Source: Naumannella cuiyingiana
GTDB lineage: Bacteria; Actinomycetota; Actinomycetes; Propionibacteriales; Propionibacteriaceae
Direction of reading: 5' to 3'
Assembly (NCBI RefSeq): GCF_013408305.1
Contig: NZ_JACBZS010000001.1
Coordinates: 1,550,001 to 1,614,000 of the forward strand
Length of the DNA: 64,000 nucleotides
Positions 17,342 to 25,905 of this stretch are shown piece by piece. A program made the position numbers and the translations under genes. How positions within the stretch are numbered: position 1 is the first letter of the stretch; the number at the start of each line of letters is the position of its first letter. Below the pieces are notes generated by a model. That model was given only the letters and a program-made list of their open reading frames with translations. It did not search any database and had not been told where the DNA came from.

Positions 17342-18823
17342 CTAGTACAACAGCGCGGTCGCGGGGTCGGACAGCAGCGCGGCGACATCGGCGAGGAAGG
17401 TCGACCCCTGTTCGCCGTCGACCAGCCGATGATCGAAGCTCAGCGCGAGGGTCATCACCGACCGTGGCTCGATCCGCTCGTCGGCACCCGAGCCGACGAC
17501 CCACGGGCGACGCGCGATCGCGCCCATGGCGAGGATCGCGGCCTCGCCGGGGTTCAGGATCGGCGTACCGCCGTCGATGCCGAACACACCGATATTGGTG
17601 ATCGTGATCGTCCCGCCGGACATCTGCGCCGGTTGGGTACGCCCGGCGCGGGCCGTGCCGATCAACTCGCCGAGCGCCTCGGCCAGGCCGAGCAGCCCGA
17701 GCCGCTGGGCGCCCTTGATGTTCGGCACGATCAGTCCGCGCGGGGTCGCAGCGGCGATGCCGAGGTTCACGTCGCCGTGGAAGATGATCTCCTGCGCCGC
17801 CTCGTCCCAACTGGAGTTGACCTCCGGGGTACGCGCGGCCGCCAGACAGACCGCCTTCGCGGCGAGCAGGGTCGGCGACACCTTCACCTCGCGGAACTCC
17901 CGACGCTGCCGCAGCCGCTCCAGGAACTCCACGCTCGCGGTCACGTCGACCTCGACCCACTCGGTGACATGCGGCGCGGTGAATGCCGAGCTGACCATGG
18001 CGGTGGCGGTGGCCTTGCGGACTCCCTTGATCGGTACGCGACGCGCCTCCAGCCCGGCCGGCTGCGGGGCGATCGCGGCGGGCTGCGCCGCAGCACCCTG
18101 ATCGGCTCCCCCGGCGAACGCGAGCACGTCATCGCGGGTGATCACCCCGCCGGGCCCGGTCGCGGGGACCTGGGCAAGATCAACGCCGCGGTCCTTGGCA
18201 AGCTTGCGCACCGGCGGCTTGGCCTTGGGCCGCTGCCCGTTCCCGGTGGCGCCGGCGAGCGACGGCGGCTCCTTCGGTGGGGGCAGCGGCTCACCGGACG
18301 GTTCGGCCGGTACGCCCTTGATCGGATCGCGCTCGTCGGCACGCCGCGACACCGGCACGGACGTGTCGAATGCCGCGCTGAGCTGCTCGTGGGTCTCGGC
18401 TGCGGACTCCTCGGCCACCGGGGTGGCGGCCCGGCGCGCCCGCCGCCGGGTCGACCCGGCAATGGCGCCGTAGCCGACCAGGTTGGGGGTGCGTTCGGCG
18501 GCCTCGTCGGCGCTCGGCGCGGGCTCGCTCGGCGCCGCGGCGCTGGGCTCGCCCGGCCGATCGGCGTCGCCGGAGCCGTCGTCGCCGGTGCCGTCGTCAA
18601 TCGCGATGATCGGCGTACCGACGTCGACCATCTGGCCCTCGTCGACGAGCAGCTTCGCGACCGTGCCCGCGAACGGGCTGGGCAGCTCGACGATCGACTT
18701 CGAGGTCTCCACCTCGACCAGGATGTCGTTGATCTTGACCTCGTCACCCTCGGCGACGTGCCAACTGATGATCTCCGCCTCGACCAGGCCCTCGCCCGGG
18801 TCGGGCAGCTTGAACTCCTTCAT
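17342..18823 (-). CDS. bkdC: Dihydrolipoamide acyltransferase (E2) of a 2-oxoacid dehydrogenase complex
   Basis: A 493-residue E2. The lipoyl domain (1-75) has the acceptor lysine in EVETSKSIVELPSP (Lys42). A long Ala/Pro/Glu linker leads to a peripheral-subunit-binding domain (PPVRKLAKDRGVDLAQVPAT, GPGGVITRDDVLAF, about 220-255) and the catalytic acyltransferase domain, ending with the active-site DHRLVDGEQG. It transfers the acyl group from E1-bound lipoate to CoA. The start was moved from GTG 18829 to ATG 18823 because AGGAGG is then seven bases away. It is third in an E1alpha-E1beta-E2 operon of the type used for branched-chain keto acids in Streptomyces (bkd) and mycobacteria; pyruvate is an alternative substrate. 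Confidence 0.9.
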   Translation of the reverse strand: MKEFKLPDPGEGLVEAEIISWHVAEGDEVKINDILVEVETSKSIVELPSPFAGTVAKLLVDEGQMVDVGTPIIAIDDGTGDDGSGDADRPGEPSAAAPSEPAPSADEAAERTPNLVGYGAIAGSTRRRARRAATPVAEESAAETHEQLSAAFDTSVPVSRRADERDPIKGVPAEPSGEPLPPPKEPPSLAGATGNGQRPKAKPPVRKLAKDRGVDLAQVPATGPGGVITRDDVLAFAGGADQGAAAQPAAIAPQPAGLEARRVPIKGVRKATATAMVSSAFTAPHVTEWVEVDVTASVEFLERLRQRREFREVKVSPTLLAAKAVCLAAARTPEVNSSWDEAAQEIIFHGDVNLGIAAATPRGLIVPNIKGAQRLGLLGLAEALGELIGTARAGRTQPAQMSGGTITITNIGVFGIDGGTPILNPGEAAILAMGAIARRPWVVGSGADERIEPRSVMTLALSFDHRLVDGEQGSTFLADVAALLSDPATALLY

Positions 18824-18834
18824 CCCCACCCTCC

Positions 18835-19809
18835 TCAGTACGCCAGCGACCGGTCGACCATGTCGAGCACCCGATCAAGATCGGGAAGATACTCGTGCTC
18901 GACCCGGCTCGGCGGGTAGGGGGTGTCGTAGCCGGCGACCCGCAGCACCGGCGCCTCCAGCTCGTAGAAGCATTCCTCGCTGATCCGGGCCGCCAGCTCC
19001 GCGCCGAGACCGAGCGTCAACTGGGCCTCGTGCACCGTGACGACGCGACCGCTGCGGCGTACCGCGTCGAAGATCGTCGGCAGGTCCAGCGGGCTCAGCG
19101 TGCGAAGATCGACAACACCGACGCTGCGCCCCTCCTCCTGGGCCGCGGCGGCGGCATCCAGGCACGTCTTCACCATCGGCCCGTAGGTCAGCAACGTCAC
19201 GTCGGTGCCGTCGCGCACCACCCGGGCGCTGTGCAACGGGTCCGGGGTGCCGGCCTCGTCGACCTCGCCCTTCTCGTGATAGCGCCGCTTCGGCTCGAAG
19301 AAGATCACCGGGTCGTCGGAGGCGATCGACTGCTGCAGCATCCAGTAGGCATCCGAGGGATTGGCGCAGGCCACCACCTTCAGCCCCGGGGTGTGGGAGA
19401 AGTACGCCTCGGGCGACTCGCTGTGGTGCTCGACCGCGCCGATACCCCCGCCGAACGGGATCCTGATCACGATCGGCATCGGTACCCGCCCGCCGGAGCG
19501 GTGCCGGAACTTCGCCACCTGGGTGACGATCTGGTCGTAGGCGGGGAAGACGAACCCGTCGAACTGGATCTCCACCACCGGTCGGTAGCCGCGCAGCGCC
19601 ATCCCGACCGCCGTGCCGACGATCCCGGACTCGGCGAGCGGGGAATCGATCACCCGATCCTCGCCGAAGTCCTTCTGCAGACCCTCGGTGACGCGGAAGA
19701 CACCACCGAGCCGGCCGATGTCCTCGCCCGCGAGCACCACCTTCGGGTCGGCCTCCAGGGCGCGGCGAAGCCCCGCATTGAGCGCCTTGGCCATGGTCAA
19801 CTTCGTCAT
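18835..19809 (-). CDS. bkdB: 2-oxoacid dehydrogenase E1 beta subunit
   Basis: A 324-residue TPP-dependent E1 beta subunit (transketolase central plus C-terminal domains). Recognisable segments are MTKLTMAKALNAGLRRAL, GEDIGRLGGVFRVTEGL, DSPLAESGIVGTAVGMALRG, PVVEIQFDGFVFPAYDQIV and HSESPEAYFSHTPGLKVV. The C-terminal part has VGVVDLRTLSPLDLPTI. With E1alpha it decarboxylates the 2-oxo acid and acylates the lipoyl domain of E2. The start overlaps the E1alpha stop by four bases, and E2 starts 11 bp downstream of its stop, indicating a tight operon. The length is normal for the family. Confidence 0.93.
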   Translation of the reverse strand: MTKLTMAKALNAGLRRALEADPKVVLAGEDIGRLGGVFRVTEGLQKDFGEDRVIDSPLAESGIVGTAVGMALRGYRPVVEIQFDGFVFPAYDQIVTQVAKFRHRSGGRVPMPIVIRIPFGGGIGAVEHHSESPEAYFSHTPGLKVVACANPSDAYWMLQQSIASDDPVIFFEPKRRYHEKGEVDEAGTPDPLHSARVVRDGTDVTLLTYGPMVKTCLDAAAAAQEEGRSVGVVDLRTLSPLDLPTIFDAVRRSGRVVTVHEAQLTLGLGAELAARISEECFYELEAPVLRVAGYDTPYPPSRVEHEYLPDLDRVLDMVDRSLAY

Positions 19810-20942
19810 CGCGCGGCCTCCGGCTGCTGATCAACATCGAACGAGGCAGCGTACTCGGCGTACGCCTCCCCCTGCGCGGCCAGCGGCGGATGCGCATCGG
19901 CATAGGTATGGGCAAAGCTCTCGGCGAGCTCCGGATCGGGCAGGGCGAGGCAGTCCCGGCGCAGCTCGGCGGCAAGATCATCAGCCTCGACGCCAAGATC
20001 ATCGAACCACTTCTGGTCGACGGCTCCGGAGCGCTGCAGCAGCGCGCGTACCCGCTCGATCGGGTCCTTCAGCTTCCAGTGCTCCAGCTCGTCGGCGAGC
20101 CGGTACTTGGTCGGATCGTCCGACGTGGTGTGCGCGCCCATCCGGTAGGTGAAGGCCTCGATGAAGGTCGGGCCCTCGCCGGCGTGGGCGCGCCGCATCG
20201 CCCACTCGGTGACGGCCTGCACGGCGAGGACGTCGTTGCCGTCCACGCGTACCCCGGGGAACCCGAATCCGTGCGCGCGCTGGTAGAGCGGTACGCGGGA
20301 CTGCCGCGTGGTCGGCTCGGAGATCGCCCACTGGTTGTTCTGGCAGAAGAACACCACGGGCGCGTTGTAGGAGGAGGCAAAGATGAACGCCTCGTTGACA
20401 TCGCCCTGGCTGGTCGCGCCGTCGCCGAAGTAGGCCACCACCCCGGCATCGGTGCCGTCATTGTTGCCGACCCGGCCGTCGCGCTGGATGCCCATCGCGT
20501 ACCCGGTGGCATGCAGCGCCTGCGCGCCGATCACCACGGTGTAGAGATTGAACCGCAGCTCCGCGGGGTCCCAGCCGCCGAGGCTGACGCCGCGGAACAG
20601 TCCGAGCAGCGTGACCGGCGGGATGCCCATCGTCCAGGCCACACCGTGTTCGCGGTAGGTCGGGAAGACCACGTCGTTGGGGCCGAGCGCGCGGCCGGAG
20701 CCGACCTGGGCGGCCTCCTGGCCGAGGAGCGGCGCCCACAGCCCGAGCTCGCCCTGCCGTTGCAGGGCGGTCGCCTCGGCATCGATGCGCCGGGTGAGGA
20801 CCATGTCGCGGAGCAGGCCCGCGATGGCCTCGTCGTCTCCGGAGAACTCGAAATCCGGATGCGCCACGCGCTGACCCTCGGGGGTCAGCAACTGGATCAT
20901 GTCGTCGCCACCGCTCGCGGTGCCTTGACCAAGGTCAGTCAC
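19806..20942 (-). CDS. bkdA: 2-oxoacid dehydrogenase E1 alpha subunit
   Basis: A 378-residue TPP-binding subunit. It has the TPP motif GDGATSQGDVNEAFIFAS...NNQWAIS (about 185-225), PTYREHGVAWTMGI before it, and the phosphorylation-loop-like region TYRMGAHTTSDDPTKYR. The start is GTG 20942 with GGAGAGG upstream; Met15 is an alternative. It heads the three-gene operon. The set lacks an E3 gene, so dihydrolipoamide dehydrogenase must come from elsewhere. Such E1alpha chains are often annotated as pyruvate dehydrogenase, but in actinobacteria this gene order is usually the branched-chain complex. Confidence 0.92.
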   Translation of the reverse strand: MTDLGQGTASGGDDMIQLLTPEGQRVAHPDFEFSGDDEAIAGLLRDMVLTRRIDAEATALQRQGELGLWAPLLGQEAAQVGSGRALGPNDVVFPTYREHGVAWTMGIPPVTLLGLFRGVSLGGWDPAELRFNLYTVVIGAQALHATGYAMGIQRDGRVGNNDGTDAGVVAYFGDGATSQGDVNEAFIFASSYNAPVVFFCQNNQWAISEPTTRQSRVPLYQRAHGFGFPGVRVDGNDVLAVQAVTEWAMRRAHAGEGPTFIEAFTYRMGAHTTSDDPTKYRLADELEHWKLKDPIERVRALLQRSGAVDQKWFDDLGVEADDLAAELRRDCLALPDPELAESFAHTYADAHPPLAAQGEAYAEYAASFDVDQQPEAAR

Positions 20943-21041
20943 GCCGTCCTCTCCTCCCGGTGCGGGGTATCCGCACGCTCATCGTCCGCCTCCGGGAGTC
21001 GCCGCCGTCGGGTGGGGCGGGCGGTCCGGCGACAGTGCCGA

Positions 21042-21060
21042 GGCCCGGGATCGCCGGGCC
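21042..21060 (-). terminator. Short GC hairpin upstream of the E1alpha gene
   Basis: A perfect 7-bp stem GGCCCGG/CCGGGCC with a 5-nt loop lies in the 227-bp gap between the small membrane gene and E1alpha, both on the minus strand. It could end the upstream transcript or act as an operator. There is no T-tract, so the call is weak. Nothing else was recognised in the gap. Confidence 0.3.
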
Positions 21061-21169
21061 GGTGGCATCACCGTAGCCCGCGCCGCACGTGGGCGCTAAT
21101 GGTCCCCGCAGCCGGGTACGCCGGGATCGGGTCCGGGTACCTGTTTGCGTCTACGACCGTCGGCGCGGG

Positions 21170-21451
21170 TCACTCGCCGGGGCGGTCCCCGCTCTCGGAC
21201 GAACTCGTCCCCGACGAGCCCGGGTCGGCGCCGTCGACGACCTTGCCGCGGCGGCCGAGCAGGAGCAGGACGATCCCGCCGACGAGCAGCACGGCCAGCA
21301 CGACGAGCAGAGCCGGGCCCAGGCTCGAACCGGTCGCCGCGAGGTGGCCTGGCGCCGCGCTGCCGGACTTCGCCAGCATCGCGATCAGCGCCCCGGCGGC
21401 AAAAACCAGAGGGCCGGTGACGGCGAGCCCGCGGTTCAGGTGGTTGATCAT
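21170..21451 (-). CDS. Small two-helix membrane protein with LAATG motif
   Basis: A 93-residue protein with a GGAGGG ribosome-binding site before ATG 21451. The first hydrophobic segment (about 8-27) is followed by SGSAAPGH, then LAATG, a second helix (LGPALLVVLAVLLVGGIVLLLL) and RRGK. This resembles a LAxTG sorting signal, but a 25-residue hydrophilic tail follows the basic stop, which is atypical for sortase substrates. It may simply be a small two-pass membrane protein with a Gly/Ser-rich cytoplasmic tail. No family was recognised. Confidence 0.6.
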   Translation of the reverse strand: MINHLNRGLAVTGPLVFAAGALIAMLAKSGSAAPGHLAATGSSLGPALLVVLAVLLVGGIVLLLLGRRGKVVDGADPGSSGTSSSESGDRPGE

Positions 21452-21542
21452 GGTGTGAGTGCCCTCCCAATTGCGGCGGCTGTCCCCACCGCGCCCGATC
21501 GGGGTGCGGCGGCCGCCGTTCGTCAGCGTACGCTTGCCGGTC

Positions 21543-22946
21543 GTGGCCGACCACCAACCCCGCCAGAATGCCGCGGAGCCGGCTCATCAGGACTCGGCGG
21601 TCATCGTGATCGGCGGGGGGATCACCGGGCTGGCGACCGCCTGGGCGCTGCACCGGGCCGGCCGGTCGGTGCTGGTGTTCGAGGCCGCCGGCCGCGTCGG
21701 CGGTCAGATCCGCACCGAGCGGCTTCCGGCCGCGCTGGGCGGCGGTCTGGTGGATGTCGGTGCGGAGTCGATCCACCTCGGTACGCCACAACTGGCGCGC
21801 CTGGTCGGCGAGCTCGGGCTGCGCGACTCGGTCGTCGGGGCCGAACCGGGCGCCTCGCGGCTGGTCACGGCCCGCGGGCTGCGGCCGCTGCCCGCCGGGA
21901 TCGCCCCGACCGGCCCGACCCGGCTGTGGCCGGTGCTGCGCTCGGGCATCTTGTCACCGGCCGGGCTGGCGCGCGCCGGGCTGGAGCCGCTGACCGCGCG
22001 GCGACGCTTCGCGCGCGACGTGTCGGTCGGGGAGTTCGTCCGGGCTCGCTTCGGCGACGAGGTCGCCGAGACCTTCGTCGACCCGCTGCTGGGGAATCTG
22101 CACGCCGGCGACATCGACCGGTTGTCCCTGTCGTCTGTGGCGCCGCAGCTCGCGCCGGCCGCGGCGACCGGGCGCTCGCTGGTGCTGCGCCGCCGCCGGC
22201 CCGGCGGTACGCCCGGGCCGCTCTTCGCGAGTTGGCCCGACGGGCTGTCGCGACTGCCGTCGGCGCTGGCCGAGGGCCTGCCCGCCGGCACCGTGCGGAC
22301 CGGTACGCCCGTGCGCGGTCTTCGGCGCGGCGGTGACGGCTGGACGGTGCTCACCGACGCGGGCGAGAGCGCTGCGGGAGAGGTGGTGCTGGCGGTGCCG
22401 GGCGCGGTGGCTGCGGCGCTGCTGGAGCCGGAGTTCCCGGGACTGGGCGCCGAGCTGACGGCCGGGCGTACCGCCGACGTGGCGACCATCGTGCTGGCCT
22501 ATCCGCGCGCGGCCGCGGAGGGCCGATTGGCGGGCAATGGCGTCTTGTTGCGTACCGACAGCGGGCGCGTGTTGAAGGCGGCGACCTGGCTGTCGCGCAA
22601 GTGGGCGCGGCTGCGCGATCCGGAGCTGTTCCTGGTGCGGGCATCCGCCGGGCGAGCCGGCGTGGATGAGCTGTCGGGGTTCGACGATGCCGGGCTGGCC
22701 GGGCGGATCCATCGCGATCTTGCCGAGGTGACCGGGCTGGCGGCCGAGCCGGTCGGCTCGCTGGTCACCCGCTGGCCGGGAGCGTTCCCGCAGCTGGAGG
22801 TCGGTCACGCCGCGCGGATGGCCGCGGTGCGGGCCCGAGTGGCCGGCTCGGGGCTGCACCTGGCGGGTGCGGCCGTCGACGGGCTCGGGCTCTCCGCGAC
22901 GGTACGCTCCGCGCTGGCCGCCGCCGAGGCCATCAGCGCAGCGTGA
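21543..22946 (+). CDS. hemY: Coproporphyrinogen III / protoporphyrinogen oxidase (HemY type)
   Basis: A 467-residue FAD amine-oxidase-fold enzyme from GTG 21543. It has the dinucleotide motif VIVIGGGITGLATAWALHRAG, then FEAAGRVGGQIRTERL and GLVDVGAESIH typical of HemY/CgoX. FVDPLLGNLHAGDIDRLSL is also characteristic, and the C-terminal flavin motif is LHLAGAAVDGLGLSATVRSA. In Gram-positive bacteria this enzyme oxidises coproporphyrinogen III to coproporphyrin III in the coproporphyrin-dependent haem pathway, so cgoX is an equivalent name. No other haem gene is adjacent in the window. The length and motif order match the family. Confidence 0.88.
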   Translation: MADHQPRQNAAEPAHQDSAVIVIGGGITGLATAWALHRAGRSVLVFEAAGRVGGQIRTERLPAALGGGLVDVGAESIHLGTPQLARLVGELGLRDSVVGAEPGASRLVTARGLRPLPAGIAPTGPTRLWPVLRSGILSPAGLARAGLEPLTARRRFARDVSVGEFVRARFGDEVAETFVDPLLGNLHAGDIDRLSLSSVAPQLAPAAATGRSLVLRRRRPGGTPGPLFASWPDGLSRLPSALAEGLPAGTVRTGTPVRGLRRGGDGWTVLTDAGESAAGEVVLAVPGAVAAALLEPEFPGLGAELTAGRTADVATIVLAYPRAAAEGRLAGNGVLLRTDSGRVLKAATWLSRKWARLRDPELFLVRASAGRAGVDELSGFDDAGLAGRIHRDLAEVTGLAAEPVGSLVTRWPGAFPQLEVGHAARMAAVRARVAGSGLHLAGAAVDGLGLSATVRSALAAAEAISAA

Positions 22947-22955
22947 GAGCGCCCG

Positions 22956-24149
22956 CTACGGGGGCAGCACGGCCCGCATCACCCGGATGGTGTTGCCGCC
23001 CATGATCGCGGCGATCTCCTGGTCGTCGTAGCCCCGGTCGACCAGCTCCTGGGTGATCGCGGCGAGCTGGGCCGTGTCCCAACCGGTCGTCACGCTTCCG
23101 TCGTAGTCGCTGCCCAGCGCCGCCGCCCCGATTCCGCCGACCTCGACCACATGATCGATCGCATCGACCACCGCCTTGGTGGTGGTCTGACAGATCGCCC
23201 AGTCGAAGTACGCGATCCCGATCACGCCCCCGGTCTCGGCGATGCCGCGGATCTGCTCGTCGGTGAGATTGCGGTTGTTCTCACATGTCGCCTTGACCCC
23301 GCCGTGGCTCTGCACGATCGGTCCGGTCGCCAGCCCCAGCATGTCGTCGATCGTCTGGCTGCTGGAGTGGGTGACATCGACGATCACGCCGCGCTGCTGC
23401 GCGCGGAGGAACGCCGCCCGCCCGAGATCGGTCAGGCCGCCCTTCTGCACTCCGTGCATGGAGCCGGCGGCCTCGTTGTCGAAGAAGTGGGTGAACCCGG
23501 CCATCCGCATCCCGGCCCCGTAGAGCTTGTCGAAGTTCTCGATGTCGCCCTCGAGGTTCTGCAGCCCCTCGACGGAGAACATCGCGCCGGTCACCTGTTG
23601 GCCGGCCGCGCGGTCGGCCAACAGCCGGTCGAGGTCTTCGCGGGTCCGGATCAGCCGCAGCGCGCCGTTCGAGTCGGCGGCAAACCGCTCCAGCTTCTGG
23701 CCGTGGTACAGGGAGCGCTGCAGCAGGGAGTTCCAGGTACGCGGCGGCTGCAACTGGACGACGCTGAGCATCGTGATGTCATCGGGCTCGCCGGTGTTGA
23801 TGTCGGGGTTGAGACTGCCGGAGGCCTTCGAGACCGACGAGAACACCTGGACGGCGACATTGCCCTCCTCCAGCCGCGGCAGGTCCACGTGACCGCGATC
23901 GGACCGGGTGAGCAGGTCGCGCTTCCACATCAGGGTGTCGGAGTGCATGTCGACCACCTGCAGCGAATCGTGCAGTTGCTGCGTCTGCGGGCTGACCGCC
24001 GGCAGCACGGCCGGTTCGACCCTGTTCATCCGATTCTCGAGCTCCCCGGGTGCGACCACGAAGAATGCCGCCACGATGATCAACAAGAGCCCCAGCAACC
24101 CCAGCAGCACACCCTTCACCCACCGACGCCTGCGACCGGCCTTTGCCAT
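22956..24149 (-). CDS. Membrane-anchored M19 dipeptidase
   Basis: A 397-residue protein with an N-terminal signal-anchor (WVKGVLLGLLGLLLIIVAAFF) and a renal-dipeptidase-type M19 domain on the outside. Metal-site motifs are VVDMHSDTLMW (His/Asp), MFSVEGLQNL (bridging Glu), VDVTHSSSQTI and VQSHGGVKATCENNRN (His), and ALGSDYDG (Asp). These hydrolyse dipeptides, often with D-residues at the C-terminal side, and may take part in peptidoglycan peptide turnover. It is convergent with hemY, 9 bp from its stop. Confidence 0.92.
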   Translation of the reverse strand: MAKAGRRRRWVKGVLLGLLGLLLIIVAAFFVVAPGELENRMNRVEPAVLPAVSPQTQQLHDSLQVVDMHSDTLMWKRDLLTRSDRGHVDLPRLEEGNVAVQVFSSVSKASGSLNPDINTGEPDDITMLSVVQLQPPRTWNSLLQRSLYHGQKLERFAADSNGALRLIRTREDLDRLLADRAAGQQVTGAMFSVEGLQNLEGDIENFDKLYGAGMRMAGFTHFFDNEAAGSMHGVQKGGLTDLGRAAFLRAQQRGVIVDVTHSSSQTIDDMLGLATGPIVQSHGGVKATCENNRNLTDEQIRGIAETGGVIGIAYFDWAICQTTTKAVVDAIDHVVEVGGIGAAALGSDYDGSVTTGWDTAQLAAITQELVDRGYDDQEIAAIMGGNTIRVMRAVLPP

Positions 24150-24186
24150 GGCAGGAGCGTACCGATCCTGCGCGACAACACGCCGA

Positions 24187-24216
24187 GCGCCCGGCCGGAT
24201 CTCTCCGGCCGGGCGC
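24187..24216 (-). terminator. Strong hairpin terminator after the first LADTG gene
   Basis: A perfect 13-bp stem (GCGCCCGGCCGGA / TCCGGCCGGGCGC) with a 4-nt loop TCTC lies 43 bp downstream of the stop at 24260 when read on the minus strand. It separates that gene from the dipeptidase gene. The T-tract is poor, as is common in high-GC genomes. Confidence 0.75.
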
Positions 24217-24259
24217 TTGGCCCTACTTGATCAACTTCCCTTGATCAGATCCGTCCCGG

Positions 24260-25510
24260 TCAGCCCCGGCGGCGCCGGATCAGTTGGGCACCGGCGACGG
24301 TGCTGACGAGCGCTCCGGCGAGGAAGACCCCGACGGCCGGCGCACCGGTGTCGGCCAGACCACCAGAGGTGTCGATCTTGGTCTGCTTGCCGTTGTCCCG
24401 CTCGCCCTCGGCCATGCCACCGGAGGAGTCGAGACCGAAGTAGGCATCGGTGACCAGCTTGGTGCCATCGGCCAGGGTGATCGAGTACCAGGCGCCGGGC
24501 GCCCGGTCGACCCCGGTGATCTCGCAACTGAACGTCAGCGTCTTCGTCCCCTCGGCGCCCTCGGGGATCTTGGCGCTGGTCGGGGTGCAGTCGAGGTTCT
24601 GCTGCTTGGTGATCTGCATGGTCAGCGCACTGTGCAGCGGTACGCCGGAGATCGTGACGTCCTTGTTCACCACGAACTTCTGCCCGACCCGCAGCGGGAA
24701 GCTGGCCGGCTCGAAGCGGGCCTTGGCGATCGCGATCTCCGACTTCGCGCCCGCGGTGGACGCCGGCTTGCTGGTGGTGCTGGTCGGCGACGCGGTCGGC
24801 TTGTTGTCGCTGGTGCCGCCCGGCGTGGCCGCCGTGCTGGACGCGCTCGGGTTGCTCGGGTCGGCGTTCGGGCTGGCGGCGAAGACACCCTCGCCGATCA
24901 CGGTGCCGTCGGCCTGGACGAGCTGGTAGTAGCCGCTCACCCGGCTGTTGCCCTTGGTGATCATGCACTCCACCGCGAACGTCTCCAGACCGGAGTCCGC
25001 GCCCGCCTCGGCGGTCTCGTTCTTCGGCTCGCACTTGAGGTTGACGAGCTTGTCGACGCGGATCGACAGGTCCTGTTCCAGCGGCTGGGAGTGCAGCACA
25101 TCGGCGTAGACAACGAAGGTCTCGCCGGCCAGCAGATTGAGCTTGTTCTTGTTGAATCGCGGGTCGAGGACGTCCCACTCCTGGGTCGGCCCGAAGGAGG
25201 CGGTCGAGCCCGGCGCGTTGGTCGTGGTGACCCGCGGGCTCGCGCTCGGGCCCGAGTCGTCGTTCGAGCCGGAGCTGGTCGCGGCGCTCGCCTTCGGCGC
25301 GGTGCTGGCCTTCGGCGCACGGGTGCTGTCCGTGGACCGATCCGCCTTCGGCTGCGCGGTGCTGCTCGCGCTCGCGGACGCCTGCTTCGGCCCGTTCTGG
25401 TCGGCACTCGCCAGACCGGGAATCACGACGGCGGCCAGCGATGTCGTCATCAGCGCCATGCCGGCCACGGCGGCGGACGCCAGCCGCAGGTTCGTGCGGG
25501 ACGCGGTCAT
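24260..25510 (-). CDS. Secreted LADTG-anchored surface protein with two repeat domains
   Basis: A 416-residue protein with a signal peptide (about 1-36, ending LASA-D), a Ser/Ala/Lys-rich low-complexity stalk (about 37-105) and two homologous domains of about 100 residues. The domains run from about 110 to 212 and 252 to 365. Each has an RF or similar start, a GxxFVV strand, L..L.C.P with the first cysteine, and a second cysteine in EC or SCEI about 25 residues later. A Ser/Thr/Pro linker separates them. The C-terminus has LADTG (385-389), a hydrophobic helix and RRRRG, a class E sortase sorting signal. It is the first of three related genes in the same direction. The function is unknown; the domain pattern suggests disulfide-locked beta-sandwiches. 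Confidence 0.85.
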   Translation of the reverse strand: MTASRTNLRLASAAVAGMALMTTSLAAVVIPGLASADQNGPKQASASASSTAQPKADRSTDSTRAPKASTAPKASAATSSGSNDDSGPSASPRVTTTNAPGSTASFGPTQEWDVLDPRFNKNKLNLLAGETFVVYADVLHSQPLEQDLSIRVDKLVNLKCEPKNETAEAGADSGLETFAVECMITKGNSRVSGYYQLVQADGTVIGEGVFAASPNADPSNPSASSTAATPGGTSDNKPTASPTSTTSKPASTAGAKSEIAIAKARFEPASFPLRVGQKFVVNKDVTISGVPLHSALTMQITKQQNLDCTPTSAKIPEGAEGTKTLTFSCEITGVDRAPGAWYSITLADGTKLVTDAYFGLDSSGGMAEGERDNGKQTKIDTSGGLADTGAPAVGVFLAGALVSTVAGAQLIRRRRG

Positions 25511-25905
25511 CTCTGCTCCCTGGGAAGTCGGGTCCGGCGCCCGGAGGTGACGCCGGGCGCGAGATTAGGCAGGCGGGTCGGCCGCTGTGAAGCGCGCCTC
25601 GATGGGGTTGACAGCGCCGGAGTCGTCCCGAAACCGCGGCACGGCGCGTCATGGCGGGCTCGACAGCCAAATCACATGCTTCACATCAACCTCATAAATC
25701 ACCTCAGGCTCACGTAACGCTTGAGGGTTGAGGCAGCTCCCGCACCTTTCTGACCGGAACATCGGCCGACCGGATCGGCGCCCCGCAACGACGCGGTTTC
25801 CGGAACGAGGACCGCGGCTCAGCGCCAGATCGGTGCGCTCACCCCGATCCGACGGGCACAGGCGAAGCGGGCCCAGCACGAAGCCGGGCCCGCTCGGTCG
25901 ATCGG
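25511..25905. other. 395-bp intergenic stretch between LADTG genes
   Basis: No convincing gene is present; short reading frames here lack homology and a ribosome-binding site. The part nearest 25510 should hold the promoter of the minus-strand gene. An AT-rich patch at about 25670-25715 (CACATGCTTCACATCAACCT, then TCATAAATCACC) stands out from the local GC content and is the best promoter/operator candidate. The other end holds the hairpin at 25866-25894. Confidence 0.4.
25866..25894 (-). terminator. Hairpin terminator after the second LADTG gene
   Basis: A perfect 9-bp stem AGCGGGCCC/GGGCCCGCT with an 11-nt loop lies 11 bp beyond the stop at 25906, reading minus. It is a good candidate for ending this gene's transcript. 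Confidence 0.65.

Noticed and set aside
25649-25879. A 76-codon minus-strand frame in the gap between LADTG genes
   Set aside because: No ribosome-binding site, no hydrophobic or domain pattern, and it overlaps the terminator hairpin.
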